Source: Imperialibacter roseus (GTDB taxonomy: Bacteria > Bacteroidota > Bacteroidia > Cytophagales > Cyclobacteriaceae). From it: a DNA stretch of 64,000 nt. Position 1 is the stretch's first letter, and each line of letters opens with the position of its first letter. Of this stretch, positions 23,778 to 32,290 are shown piece by piece. The position numbers and the translations under genes are program-made. The stretch is from NCBI RefSeq assembly GCF_032999765.1, contig NZ_CP136051.1, positions 6,590,501-6,654,500 of the forward strand, given 5' to 3'. The notes beneath the pieces were generated by a model that did no database searches, was not told where the DNA came from, and saw only the letters and a program-made list of their open reading frames with translations.

Positions 23778-24473
23778 GGATAGCGGTTTTTCGGTGGTAA
23801 TATAAGCCTAAGTGGCAGAAAAAAGCGAGGAATTGTAACAATGCAGCTAGGGAGAGAATGTGCTATGGAAGGGGGCTTCATTCCTTCGTCGAGTTCTACG
23901 TCGGCCCACTCCGACGTCACTTCGAAGTAATGGCAGTTGGTCTACAGGTTCTTCTTGTCTTAGGGGATTTCTCCGCTAAGGCTGCGAAAACGCTTCGCTG
24001 ACTGGTGATTCCGTTTCGGACACAGACGGATTATTCCATATCGTAATATGGAATATTGTTGATAATGAAACGTCCATGCGATCGCTTCTCTAATTCCATC
24101 TTTTTCCACCGGTGCCTCCTTGCGTGAGGGACAGAGCCATTGTTGGAGCCCGCTGTTGGTGTTTTGTGCGTTGGGCGGCGACTGGTGAAGGCCCGACCCC
24201 TGCCGCCGACACGGATTATCGGGAGAGTGCTAACACTCCGGCGGCAAAGGGGACACGCCCAAAGCAATTAAAGTATTTGTTGATGGAGGGATTGAGGTGC
24301 TGTTTTCCCGTTCGTTTGGGAAGATTAAAGAGGTAACTACTTGCAGGGGCGCAGAGAGTAACCTCTTTAATTTGATGGCGTTGCGGAAGGGGGTTGCTTC
24401 GAATGGCGAGGGCTGGTCGGCTACTTTTAGGGGTGGCAGCAACCGACGGGTAATCGATCGGCATGCAAGCAGT
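23778..24473. other. Long intergenic region with two strong hairpins
   Basis: About 700 bp without a supported gene. A perfect 10-bp inverted repeat (TATTCCATAT 24032-24041 / ATATGGAATA 24046-24055, loop CGTA) and a 15-bp inverted repeat with one mismatch (24324-24338 / 24357-24371) are present. Short ORFs here overlap one another on both strands and look like shadows of these structures. Confidence 0.6.
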
Positions 24474-24803
24474 TTATCTTATCGCTCCTTGCTTTTTCTT
24501 CTTTTTGTTTTTCTTATGTGAAGTTTTAGAGTGGCCAATGGCGTAGCGTTCCTGTGTCTGAATGGCCCTTCGTTTTCCCTGGCGGCTTAGGGTGGCGGTT
24601 TCTTCGGCAGCTGCCTTCTTCGGCATGCTATAGCGGCTGTAGTCAATCGTTTTTGTGCTCTGGTCATCTTCCCGGGCGACGGTGTCGCCGGTATGGGGAG
24701 CCACGGGCAGAGCGTCGGGTTGGACAGCTTCGGCAGCCATGTTCTGGCCGAATGACAACTGCGAAGAGATAAGTAGTACGGATAAGAGAATGGCCGATTT
24801 CAT
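24474..24803 (-). CDS. Small secreted protein with lysine-rich C-terminus
   Basis: About 109 residues. It has a clear Sec signal peptide (MKSAILLSVLLISSQLSFGQ), a short polar middle with KTIDYSRYSMPKKAAAEE, and a basic tail SKTSHKKNKKKKKQGAIR. The frame is open to a TTG at 24836, but the ATG at 24803 gives the normal signal peptide. No family recognised. The basic tail suggests interaction with nucleic acid, polysaccharide or membrane surface, which is speculation. It is probably a standalone gene. Confidence 0.65.
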   Translation of the reverse strand: MKSAILLSVLLISSQLSFGQNMAAEAVQPDALPVAPHTGDTVAREDDQSTKTIDYSRYSMPKKAAAEETATLSRQGKRRAIQTQERYAIGHSKTSHKKNKKKKKQGAIR

Positions 24804-24929
24804 GTGCTTTCCTTTGGTGTTAAACAAAGGTAGCACCCCTCGTTCCGGCCTTTCTCGCAGAAATGCTGTACTTTCTACAGATGTACCATTCTTTGGCTTA
24901 TTGCAAAAATTAGCGCTGCAGTCTTTGTT

Positions 24930-25328
24930 TTAAGGGGCGGACGGTGTGTTTTGTGGCGGTTCGAGAGGTTTATCGAGCAGTGCTTTTATTCTTTCAATAT
25001 CCTTTTCCTGCACCCCAAACCTTTTGTTGACAAGCACGGGCAACATCACCGGCCCCAACGAATAGGCGGTTGGATTTCCCTTTTTACTTCGCATCACACT
25101 TTCCAGAAAACCGGTGATGCCACCCAGGGATTGGTAGGGCCCGTGTTGTTTGAATACCAGCACTACTTCCTCGGCTTCACCGAGCAAACGGCTGGCATAT
25201 TTTAGGGTGGTAGTGTCGGCGTGGTTGTCGAGGTCGTACACCTGCCAGGCTGGCAACGGCCCAAAGGGGTGGCCGAAGCCAATTTGCTCCCTGGCGCCCA
25301 GCTGAATGTAAAACAATGCTTTCGTCAT
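24930..25328 (-). CDS. Protein of unknown function coupled to the FG-GAP T9SS protein
   Basis: 132 residues without signal peptide or membrane segment, so probably cytoplasmic. The sequence starts MTKALFYIQLGAREQIGFGH, has a hydrophobic core segment EEVVLVFKQHGPYQSLGG, and ends in a proline-rich tail. The start overlaps the stop of the 727-residue T9SS protein gene by 4 bp (ATGA), so the two are translationally coupled. A cytoplasmic protein coupled to a secreted one is unusual. No family recognised. Confidence 0.65.
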   Translation of the reverse strand: MTKALFYIQLGAREQIGFGHPFGPLPAWQVYDLDNHADTTTLKYASRLLGEAEEVVLVFKQHGPYQSLGGITGFLESVMRSKKGNPTAYSLGPVMLPVLVNKRFGVQEKDIERIKALLDKPLEPPQNTPSAP

Positions 25329-27508
25329 GGCCCTACAATGATACGTTTGGTAATGGCCTGGCTGCCAGACCTGATCCTTAGCAAGTAGAGGCCAGTGGGA
25401 AAGTTGCTCAGGTCAATCTCCGCCGTGGCAGTGCGGCTGAAGGACAGCTCCCCACTTAATCGCTGCCCGGACACGTTGTACAGTATGCCGACGGCATCGA
25501 TGTTGGTGGTTACCCACAGCGTTCGGACGGATTCAAGCGGGTTGGGGAATACATTGACCTGAAGCTTTACTTCCTCACCGGGATTGCCCTGCTCGTTGGT
25601 GGCGGTGAAGGCCAAAAGTCCGCCCTGGGCGGTGCCGATGATCAGCTCGTTGGCATTGTCGCCGGTGAGGTCGGCGAGGGCTGGCCACAGCCTGCGGCCG
25701 GCATGCAGCGGCTGAGTGGCGTTGAGAATGGCATTGTAAAGCTGGATGACCTCTGGTGCAGAAGTGTTTGGCGAGGTAAAGTCGTGAATCAGCCGCAGCC
25801 CACCGGAGTTGTCGGCCAGGAGGAGGTCGGGCGAGCCGTTGCCATCTTCATTGACCACCATGGGCACGAGAAAGGTGCGGTCAGGCGTGCGGTCGATGCC
25901 CAGGTAGGCGTCGGTTTTGGTGTTGAAGCTAGGGGAGGTATTGCTGCCGCTGTTGAGCCACAGCGAGAGACGGCCGTTGCTTTGGCCCAGGAGCAGGTCC
26001 AGCCTGCCATTGCCATTGATGTCGTAGAAATAGGGGTAGTCGGTGGCGTTGATTTCGATGGCGAGAGGCAGGGCAGCAGAAGCGCTGAAGGTGTCGTCTT
26101 GGCTAGGAATCCAGAAGATTTTGAGGCCGAAAGTATTGAGGCCATACCCTTTGAGCACCAGGTCGGCGTGACCGTCTCCGTTCATGTCCACCAGCTGAAA
26201 GCTGAGGTTGGTGAGGCCCAGCTGGCTGAGCCCCATCCAGTCGGAAGTATTTAGCTCAAAGCTGCCATTGCCTTTATTTTGGAGCAGTGTGATGGTTGAC
26301 CGGAAACTGCCGTCAACGGCGGGCAGGCCTTTGTTGGCGATGAGAAGGTCAGGCCGTCCGTCTCCGGTGGCGTCATAGGCAACGGGTACTGCATTTTCGC
26401 CCACATCAAGCATTTCATTTTGCAAAAAAGGCTCCGGGGCGACGAAGTCAGGCACTGCGCTGGTGCCGTTGTTGGCAAGCAAAAAACTTGACCGCCTATA
26501 GTCGAGGCCTGTCAGGTCTTCCCGGTGGTTCGAGGAGAGGATCAGGTCGGCCTGGCCGTCTTTGTTGAAGTCTGCGAGAAAAGTAGAGGGGAAAAAGGCG
26601 CCCTGGCTTGGCGAGAAATCAGGCAGGTACAGGTTCCGCTCCACGAAGCTGGGATCGGCATCGGTACCCTGATTGATCAGGTAGGTCAAACCGTCGCAGG
26701 TCTCCTGGCCAATGAGCGCATCCCGTTTCCCGTCACCGTTGATGTCGGCAATCAGGAAGGCCTTTCCTTCGATGTGCATTGTCCGGCTGGACGGGTCGGC
26801 GCAGGTGAAGGGCTCAAACTGATAGTTGCCGCAATTGCACTCAGAGAAGCCGCCCCAGCGCTGGTTAGTACGTACGTAGTCGAGACCGCAGTTGCCTGTG
26901 TTGTCGACGCTACGGTTTTCATACAGCTCGGCCGTTTGCCCGGAGCTGAAGTTGAAGGCGAGAATGTCGACATCGCCGTCGCCATCGATGTCCTGAATGG
27001 AGGGGATGTCTGACGGATTGACCAGGAGGTTCACGGTGTTATTACCCGATTGCGTGAAGAGCGGATCTTCTGTCAGCTCCCAGGCAGGGTACTCGCCGGC
27101 GTTGGAGGTGTTCGTGAAGACACGAACACCGAACGAAGAATAGGTAAACAGGTCTTTTTGTCCGTCGCAATTGTAGTCGATCAGAATGATCCAGTTCTCA
27201 AGGTCAGACGGGAAAAACTGAGCAAGGTCGGGCTGGTACACATACTGCCCGGCTTCGGTGGTGAACACTTTAACGACGTCGCCTGCCCGGTCGAAAACGA
27301 CGAGTTCTTCGTCGCCATCGGCATTGGCATCAAACATAAAAAACTGTCCGGAGTGCATGCCACCAGCGAAGGGCTGGCGCAGCTGAATGCCTTTGGCGGT
27401 CAGTGTGAGATCCTCCGTCGGCCGGAAAACAGGGATGTCCTGGGCTACGACGGTTTCTGCCAGGGTTAAAATGGCAATGAGTATGATATGGAGAAAGCTG
27501 AGGCGCAA
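25325..27508 (-). CDS. Secreted FG-GAP/VCBS repeat protein with T9SS sorting domain
   Basis: 727 residues. A Sec signal peptide (about 1-22, ending VVAQ) is followed by many FG-GAP/VCBS-type beta-propeller repeats with Ca-binding-like loops (DANADGDEELVVFD, DYNCDGQKDLFTYS, DINGDGKRDALIG, DFNKDGQADLILS, DMNGDGHADLVLK, DINGNGRLDLLLG). The C-terminal about 80 residues form a type A T9SS domain (VNVFPNPLESVRTLWV ... LYLLRIRSGSQAITKRIIV). It is therefore exported by Sec and then across the outer membrane by T9SS to the cell surface or medium. A TTG start at 27508 is used. It is coupled to the 132-residue gene downstream. Confidence 0.9.
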   Translation of the reverse strand: MRLSFLHIILIAILTLAETVVAQDIPVFRPTEDLTLTAKGIQLRQPFAGGMHSGQFFMFDANADGDEELVVFDRAGDVVKVFTTEAGQYVYQPDLAQFFPSDLENWIILIDYNCDGQKDLFTYSSFGVRVFTNTSNAGEYPAWELTEDPLFTQSGNNTVNLLVNPSDIPSIQDIDGDGDVDILAFNFSSGQTAELYENRSVDNTGNCGLDYVRTNQRWGGFSECNCGNYQFEPFTCADPSSRTMHIEGKAFLIADINGDGKRDALIGQETCDGLTYLINQGTDADPSFVERNLYLPDFSPSQGAFFPSTFLADFNKDGQADLILSSNHREDLTGLDYRRSSFLLANNGTSAVPDFVAPEPFLQNEMLDVGENAVPVAYDATGDGRPDLLIANKGLPAVDGSFRSTITLLQNKGNGSFELNTSDWMGLSQLGLTNLSFQLVDMNGDGHADLVLKGYGLNTFGLKIFWIPSQDDTFSASAALPLAIEINATDYPYFYDINGNGRLDLLLGQSNGRLSLWLNSGSNTSPSFNTKTDAYLGIDRTPDRTFLVPMVVNEDGNGSPDLLLADNSGGLRLIHDFTSPNTSAPEVIQLYNAILNATQPLHAGRRLWPALADLTGDNANELIIGTAQGGLLAFTATNEQGNPGEEVKLQVNVFPNPLESVRTLWVTTNIDAVGILYNVSGQRLSGELSFSRTATAEIDLSNFPTGLYLLRIRSGSQAITKRIIVGP

Positions 27509-27603
27509 AAGGGTTTTGAGTGAGTTTGCTTTTGGTTAAGACAAAAATGGGGAGGAATTAGTTTTAAAAGAAAGGGCGGGGTAGGAAAGTGGGAGGCGGG
27601 TTG

Positions 27604-27683
27604 GACGATCGGATGTTCGGACGTTCAGATATTCAGACACTCGGACACTCAGATGGTCGGATATACAGACGTTCGGAGGTTCG
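27604..27683. repeat. Degenerate 8-bp tandem repeat
   Basis: Ten head-to-tail units of GAYNNTCR type: GACGATCG, GATGTTCG, GACGTTCA, GATATTCA, GACACTCG, GACACTCA, GATGGTCG, GATATACA, GACGTTCG, GAGGTTCG. The 8-bp phase is kept exactly although bases 3-5 and 8 vary. It does not encode a protein. Confidence 0.85.
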
Positions 27684-27822
27684 GAGAGGAGACGGAAGGC
27701 CGAAGACAGGAGCTGGAGGCGTTGGTACGGCAAGGGGCCAGTAGCGTTGGAGCCGTCAGCCGCCCACCTATGCTGAGGGTTGCGGTGGGCTAGCGATGGT
27801 GGTAAAATGATGCCCCGTACAA

Positions 27823-28295
27823 GGGTAAAACGCTCTTTCAGGGTCCTCTGCGAGAGACCCCAAAAGGCGTTTTGTTCCATCCGTACAAGGTGCGTGAAGG
27901 CATGGCACCTTAACGACCACGACCATTTTTTGGAGCCACGAAGAAACAAATGCGCAAAGGTTGGCAACCTAGCGTTTGACGGCACTTGCAGCGTGGCTGG
28001 TGGCCGTACCGACACCTCAAAGCCCTGTAGGGGCGGAATAACCACAGGATGGCGGTGGCGCCCCATCCGAAAAAGGGTAAAACGCTCTTTCAGGGTCCTC
28101 TGCGAGAGACCTCAAAAGGCGTTTTGTTCCATCCGGACAAGTTGCGTGAAGACACTGCACCTTAACGACCATTTCTGGAGCCACGAAGCCACCAAGGTTA
28201 GTAAACGGCACTTGCAGTGTGGCTAGCGGCCATGCAGACTCCTCAAGGCCCTGTAGCGGCGGAATAGCCAGAGGATGACGGTGAAGCCCCATCCG
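27823..28295. repeat. Tandem duplication of a hairpin-bearing unit
   Basis: Unit 1 (about 27823-28069) and unit 2 (about 28075-28295) share the GGTAAAACGCTCTTTCAGGG opening, the AAAAGGCGTTTTGTTCCATC segment, the GGCACTTGCAG segment and the closing CCCCATCCG. The offset is 252 bp, with small deletions in unit 2. Each unit begins with a long imperfect hairpin (AAAACGC ... GGCGTTTT arms around GGGTC/GACCC in unit 1). Confidence 0.8.
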
Positions 28296-28439
28296 GGCTT
28301 TCAGAATCCTCAATTCGAGGCCGCAAATCCTCTCCTCCACATATCCCCCTAAAATTCCCCCCAGTCCGATGGGTTGTATTGTGCTGACTTTACGTCCTTT
28401 AATTGTTGTAGAACACACAGGCAGAAGAAGGAGGAAAGA

Positions 28440-28949
28440 ATGAAGAGCACGGTATTGGTCTTGCTATGTATACTTTCCGTTGACGTTTGGGCGCAACAGG
28501 ACAGAGTATTTGAGCAAATTGATGAACAGTTGTGGATACCCTATATCAAGGCCTACAATGAATTTAACACCCGGGCCTTCATGGCTTTGCACACGCCGGA
28601 TGTAATCAGGGTAAAAAGGGAGAGTAGCCAGATCATGGTGGGCACGGCCTACCGAAAAAACGAGTACCGGCGCAATGCCATTTCTCAATCGAAAGACTGG
28701 GAGAGAAACCTGGAGATTCGGTTTGTTGACCGGCTGGTGGAAGGTGCCATCGCCTATGAGGTCGGTTATTATCGTGTCAGTCTGCACAAGCCCCAGAGCC
28801 CCCCTCAGGTGCTTTATGGAATGTTTCACGCCACCCTTAAACGGATTGACGGGGAGTGGAAAATCTATATAGATGAAGATGAGGTACTTGACGATTTTTC
28901 TGATTGTCAATTCTACAAATGCCAGCCCCTGCAAAGGGCGCAAAAATAA
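28440..28949 (+). CDS. Secreted SnoaL/DUF4440-like protein
   Basis: 169 residues with a Sec signal peptide (MKSTVLVLLCILSVDVWAQ). The mature part has the pattern of the NTF2/SnoaL-like (ketosteroid isomerase) fold: IPYIKAYNEFNTRAFMALHTPD, then a beta-strand half with GMFHATLKRIDGEWKIYID. Such proteins are small-ligand binding or hydratase-like; none is assigned here. The frame is open upstream to 28374, but ATG at 28440 is preceded by a GGAGGA ribosome-binding site at about 28428-28433, unusually good for this organism, and gives the signal peptide. It stands just after the repeat-rich gap. Confidence 0.75.
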   Translation: MKSTVLVLLCILSVDVWAQQDRVFEQIDEQLWIPYIKAYNEFNTRAFMALHTPDVIRVKRESSQIMVGTAYRKNEYRRNAISQSKDWERNLEIRFVDRLVEGAIAYEVGYYRVSLHKPQSPPQVLYGMFHATLKRIDGEWKIYIDEDEVLDDFSDCQFYKCQPLQRAQK

Positions 28950-29024
28950 ATTACACCCGGAGGAATAGTGGCTAGCACGGATTCCAAATCGTTGGTGTAA
29001 ATTAACAGCCTAATCTCGCCAACC

Positions 29025-29999
29025 TTGATAACACTCATTCAATACAACGACCCTGGCTACACCACAAGGGACGGGCTTAGCCCCGCCGAAGCCTCAAAGC
29101 TGGTAAAGCCCGATCACATCAACTGGTTTGATGTGGAAATCACCAACAAGATCCTGGTGGAAGACACCGCTCAGTTCTTTGGCATTCATCACCTGATGGC
29201 CGAGGATATTCAAAACCTGGAACAGTTGCCTAAGTTCGAGGTGTTTGATAAGTACCTTTTCTTCACTTTGAAGATGCTGGTATTTAACCCTGATGCTAAC
29301 AAAATAACCCAGGAGCACCTCAGCATTGTGATGGGAGAAGACCTCATCATCACCTTTCAGGAAGGGTTGCCAGGCGACGTGTTTGATGAGCTGAGAAACC
29401 GCATAGCATTGGCCAAAGGCCGAATCAGAAAGTACGGCGCCGACTACCTGTTTTACAATATCATCGACTCTGTGGTGGACAATTATATGATCATTATGGA
29501 GCGGCTGCGTGACAAAATAGAGAAGCTCGAAGCTGAGATTATCAAAGACCCTTCTTTTCATGTGGTGGAGGAGATCATGGAGATCAAAAAGGAGATCAAC
29601 ACGCTGAGGAAATACACTTTGCCGCTACGGGATGCCCTCAATAAGATGAGGGTGGAGGGCTCTCACTTCATCCAGAAAACTTCTGTGAATTATTTTCAGG
29701 ACGTTGCCGACCACATTCACTACCTGATCAGCTCTTTTGAAACTTCCCGTGAAATGCTGAAAGACATCATGGACCTGCACCTGTCCAACCTCAGCAACGA
29801 CATGAACAAGGTAATGAAAACCCTGACGGTGGTGGCCGCTATTTTCATTCCACTCACCTTTATCGCCGGGGTGTATGGCATGAATTTCAAGTACATGCCG
29901 GAGCTTGATTCGCCCTATGGTTACCCAATGCTGTGGACTTTTATGATTGTGAGCAGTGTGGTGATGGTGGTGTACATGAAACACAAAAAGTGGTTGTAA
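29025..29999 (+). CDS. corA: CorA-family Mg2+/Co2+ transporter
   Basis: 324 residues with the standard CorA layout: a large N-terminal cytoplasmic domain with long helices (YNIIDSVVDNYMIIMERLRDKIEKLE region) and two C-terminal transmembrane helices. The selectivity motif GMN lies in YGMNF between the helices (about residue 284), and the second helix ends with a basic tail KHKKWL. The protein forms a pentameric channel-like transporter for divalent cations. The start is TTG at 29025. It is followed 27 bp later by an unrelated lipoprotein gene on the same strand. Confidence 0.95.
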   Translation: MITLIQYNDPGYTTRDGLSPAEASKLVKPDHINWFDVEITNKILVEDTAQFFGIHHLMAEDIQNLEQLPKFEVFDKYLFFTLKMLVFNPDANKITQEHLSIVMGEDLIITFQEGLPGDVFDELRNRIALAKGRIRKYGADYLFYNIIDSVVDNYMIIMERLRDKIEKLEAEIIKDPSFHVVEEIMEIKKEINTLRKYTLPLRDALNKMRVEGSHFIQKTSVNYFQDVADHIHYLISSFETSREMLKDIMDLHLSNLSNDMNKVMKTLTVVAAIFIPLTFIAGVYGMNFKYMPELDSPYGYPMLWTFMIVSSVVMVVYMKHKKWL

Positions 30000-30026
30000 A
30001 GCGATCTATTTTAGTATCTTGAGGCC

Positions 30027-30572
30027 ATGCAATTCTTCAAAATTCTCTCCCTGGCGTTAGCGCTGTCTATTTTTGGTTGCAAACGCCCGGCGGCAAAACA
30101 ATCAAATGCCGTTGTCGTCACAGGCACAGTATTCGAAACGCAGTCGTATTGCGGAGGGGCTGCACCCAGCGAAGACAGGTTGGCCCAAATGAAAATACCA
30201 AAACCACTTGCCGGGAAAGTCATTTACATAAAGTCAGGAAAGGCCAACGACCCGGAGGCACCGGTGGTGGCTGAGGTGACGGCAGACGAAAGAGGGGAGT
30301 TTTCGGTCAACCTGGAACCAGGGTTTTATGTAATGGTAGACGAGAAAAGAGTGGACAAAGCCTCGTACAACTACATGATGTCGAATTTTGCTGAGAAGAC
30401 AGAGAATTATACGGCTGTGGATAAAGCCTGCCTGGATAAATGGGTGGCAGAAGCCAACCTGGTGTTTGAGGTTTCGGCGGAGGCCAATGAGCCACTGAGT
30501 GTTACTTTTCACAAACCATGTTCGTGGAATTCCTTCCCTTGCGTCACCTTTATTGGTGAGAGGCCACGCTAG
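30027..30572 (+). CDS. Lipoprotein of unknown function
   Basis: 181 residues. The signal peptide ends in a lipobox (IFGC, Cys at about 18). The mature part contains a carboxypeptidase-regulatory/transthyretin-like beta-sandwich pattern: VVVTGTVFETQSYCGGAAPS, AGKVIYIKSGKAND and ADERGEFSVNLEPGFYVMVD. Cysteines at about 42 and in the C-terminal part (DKACLDKW, PCSWNSFPC) could form disulfides. The last 23 bp overlap the convergent sterol desaturase-like gene. The function is unknown. Confidence 0.75.
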   Translation: MQFFKILSLALALSIFGCKRPAAKQSNAVVVTGTVFETQSYCGGAAPSEDRLAQMKIPKPLAGKVIYIKSGKANDPEAPVVAEVTADERGEFSVNLEPGFYVMVDEKRVDKASYNYMMSNFAEKTENYTAVDKACLDKWVAEANLVFEVSAEANEPLSVTFHKPCSWNSFPCVTFIGERPR

Positions 30573-31365
30573 TTTTTTTTGATGTTTTTTCTCTGAAAAG
30601 CCTTGCGTATTTCCTGCTTTCGGTGTGCATCCATTTGTCCCAAAAGGTGAAGTACAATCCATAGTTGGTGTTGAACTCCGAATGGTGCAGGCTGTGATGG
30701 GTAGCACCAATCAGCCATTTGCCCAGCCAATGCTGATCAAAATTCTGAGGAAAAATCTCAATATCAAGGTGGTTCACAACTGCGCTCACCGTCATGACCA
30801 CTAACATGGCAAGGATGACATAGATGTGCATGGGCAGAAACCACACGATCAACGGCACAATGATGGCCTGCAGTAGACTTTCCCACGGATGAAAAGAGAA
30901 TGCAGTCCACGGAGAGGAAATCAGGCTTTCGTGGTGCGTTTTGTGAACGGCTTTGAAGAGCCCCGGCAGGTGCATCAGCCTGTGCGCCCAGTAGTAGTAA
31001 GTCTCATGTATAAACAGAGCAATGAGCAAACTAACGGGCAAATACCAATAACCGTAGGTTGAGAGATCAGTGTAAATGGCTGTTTTCCCGGCTTGCCATG
31101 CCCACAGCATGCCCACGCCTGAGAGGGCAAAGACAAATGAGGTAAGGGCCGAATAAATGATTTCTTTTTTGAACTGACCTTTCTTCCAGGTGCCTATGGA
31201 TATTTTTCTGGCGGCAAACTTCCGGCCACCCAATCGGTAGAAGACTCCAAAAAAGATGGCAGAGACGATCACATAACGGATAAAAACGATCAGGAATAAT
31301 AATAGCGTGAAACCTATTACCTCCTTAGGTTGGCTAAAGTCGATGATTTGAAGTCGTTCGTCCAC
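30550..31365 (-). CDS. Sterol desaturase / fatty acid hydroxylase family protein
   Basis: 271 residues, integral membrane protein with the three His clusters of the family: HETYYYWAHRLMH, HKTHHES and HHSLHHSEF. These ligate a di-iron centre that hydroxylates or desaturates lipids, carotenoids or sterols in the membrane. Several hydrophobic segments surround the clusters. The start is GTG at 31365. The 3' end overlaps the convergent lipoprotein gene by 23 bp. The actual lipid substrate is unknown. Confidence 0.88.
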   Translation of the reverse strand: MDERLQIIDFSQPKEVIGFTLLLFLIVFIRYVIVSAIFFGVFYRLGGRKFAARKISIGTWKKGQFKKEIIYSALTSFVFALSGVGMLWAWQAGKTAIYTDLSTYGYWYLPVSLLIALFIHETYYYWAHRLMHLPGLFKAVHKTHHESLISSPWTAFSFHPWESLLQAIIVPLIVWFLPMHIYVILAMLVVMTVSAVVNHLDIEIFPQNFDQHWLGKWLIGATHHSLHHSEFNTNYGLYFTFWDKWMHTESRKYARLFREKTSKKTSVASHQ

Positions 31366-31451
31366 TGGAAGAAATACGGTTTGTCTGCTGCAAGACTATA
31401 ACTACTTAACTAAATTTGACCCGAAACGTTTCCGTTAAGAAAGAAAAAAGA

Positions 31452-32219
31452 ATGTTTAGAAATACACTAGCCGTAAGCCTGATTATCTCACTTTACGTGA
31501 CATCCTGTTCTACCAGGTTGGAGCAAGCGCAATCCAACGCTGACCCAAAAGCACAGGAGATCGTAGACAAAGCTATCGCAAAGCATGGCGGCGCTGCCTA
31601 CGAATCTGCTGCCGTGGGTTTCGACTTCCGGGAAAAGCATTACACTGTTCAGAGGTTTCCTGACCGATACGTCTACACCCGGTCGTGGCAGGACTCCATT
31701 GGCTATGTGGAAGATGTGCTGGTCAATAGCACCCGGCTTACCCGCACGGTGGATGGCGACACAGTGGAGCTCACCGACGAATGGGCATTCAAATATGCCA
31801 ACTCAGTGAATTCAGTGTTCTACTTCGCTCTCCTGCCCTACGGCCTCAACGATGCCGCAGTCATAAAAAAATATCTGGGTGAGGTGACTATCAAAGGCAA
31901 GCCTTATCACAAAGTACAGATCACTTTCCAGCAGGAGGGTGGTGGTAAAGACTTCGAAGATGTCTTCATTTACTGGTTCGATAAGGACACCTATCAGCTG
32001 GATTACCTGGCTTACTACTACAATACCGACGAAACAGGTATCCGCTTCCGGGAGGCGTACAACCGACAGACTGTCGACGGCATTCTTTTCCAGGATTATG
32101 TCAATTATGAACCAATAGATTCAACCATCACTGTTCACCAAACGGACGAACAGCTTGAAAAAGGGTTGCTAAAAGAGCTATCCAGGATAGAGAATGAGAA
32201 GCTGGAGAGTTTGAAGTGA
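31452..32219 (+). CDS. DUF6503-like lipoprotein
   Basis: About 255 residues. The signal peptide ends in a lipobox (YVTSC, Cys about 20). The mature protein starts with AQEIVDKAIAKHGGAAYESA and continues as alternating beta-strands (GFDFREKHYTVQRFPDRYVYTR, VQITFQQEGGGKDFEDVFIYWFDKDT), a LolA/LppX-like half-barrel pattern seen in Bacteroidota proteins annotated DUF6503. These are presumed periplasmic lipid- or ligand-binding proteins. The frame is open to 31416, but ATG at 31452 fits the signal peptide. A hairpin at 32244-32266 follows the stop. Confidence 0.75.
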   Translation: MFRNTLAVSLIISLYVTSCSTRLEQAQSNADPKAQEIVDKAIAKHGGAAYESAAVGFDFREKHYTVQRFPDRYVYTRSWQDSIGYVEDVLVNSTRLTRTVDGDTVELTDEWAFKYANSVNSVFYFALLPYGLNDAAVIKKYLGEVTIKGKPYHKVQITFQQEGGGKDFEDVFIYWFDKDTYQLDYLAYYYNTDETGIRFREAYNRQTVDGILFQDYVNYEPIDSTITVHQTDEQLEKGLLKELSRIENEKLESLK

Positions 32220-32243
32220 TGGTGACTCACTTTCATAAAACAA

Positions 32244-32266
32244 AGCCCAGGGTTTAAACCTGGGCT
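32244..32266 (-). terminator. Intrinsic terminator, mainly for the AGE epimerase gene
   Basis: Perfect 8-bp stem AGCCCAGG (32244-32251) / CCTGGGCT (32259-32266) with loop GTTTAAA between convergent genes. On the minus strand it is followed by TTTGTTTTATG, so it best serves the minus-strand gene. Confidence 0.75.
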
Positions 32267-32290
32267 CTGCGATATGACAACTTTGGCCTT

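Larger units (their letters stand above)
27509..28439. other. Repeat-rich intergenic region, no gene supported
   Basis: About 930 bp containing an 8-bp degenerate tandem array (27604-27683) and a tandem duplication of a unit of about 250 bp with long hairpins (27823-28295). The overlapping ORFs on both strands are artefacts of these repeats. Confidence 0.7.

Noticed and set aside
24031-24267. 78-codon ORF ending in RFIINNIPYYDME
   Set aside because: Its end is produced by the perfect hairpin at 24032-24055; other ORFs overlap it on both strands, with no start or family support.
27536-28418. Three ORFs of 130-180 codons in the repeat-rich gap
   Set aside because: They overlap on both strands and follow the tandem repeats; no protein-family features.
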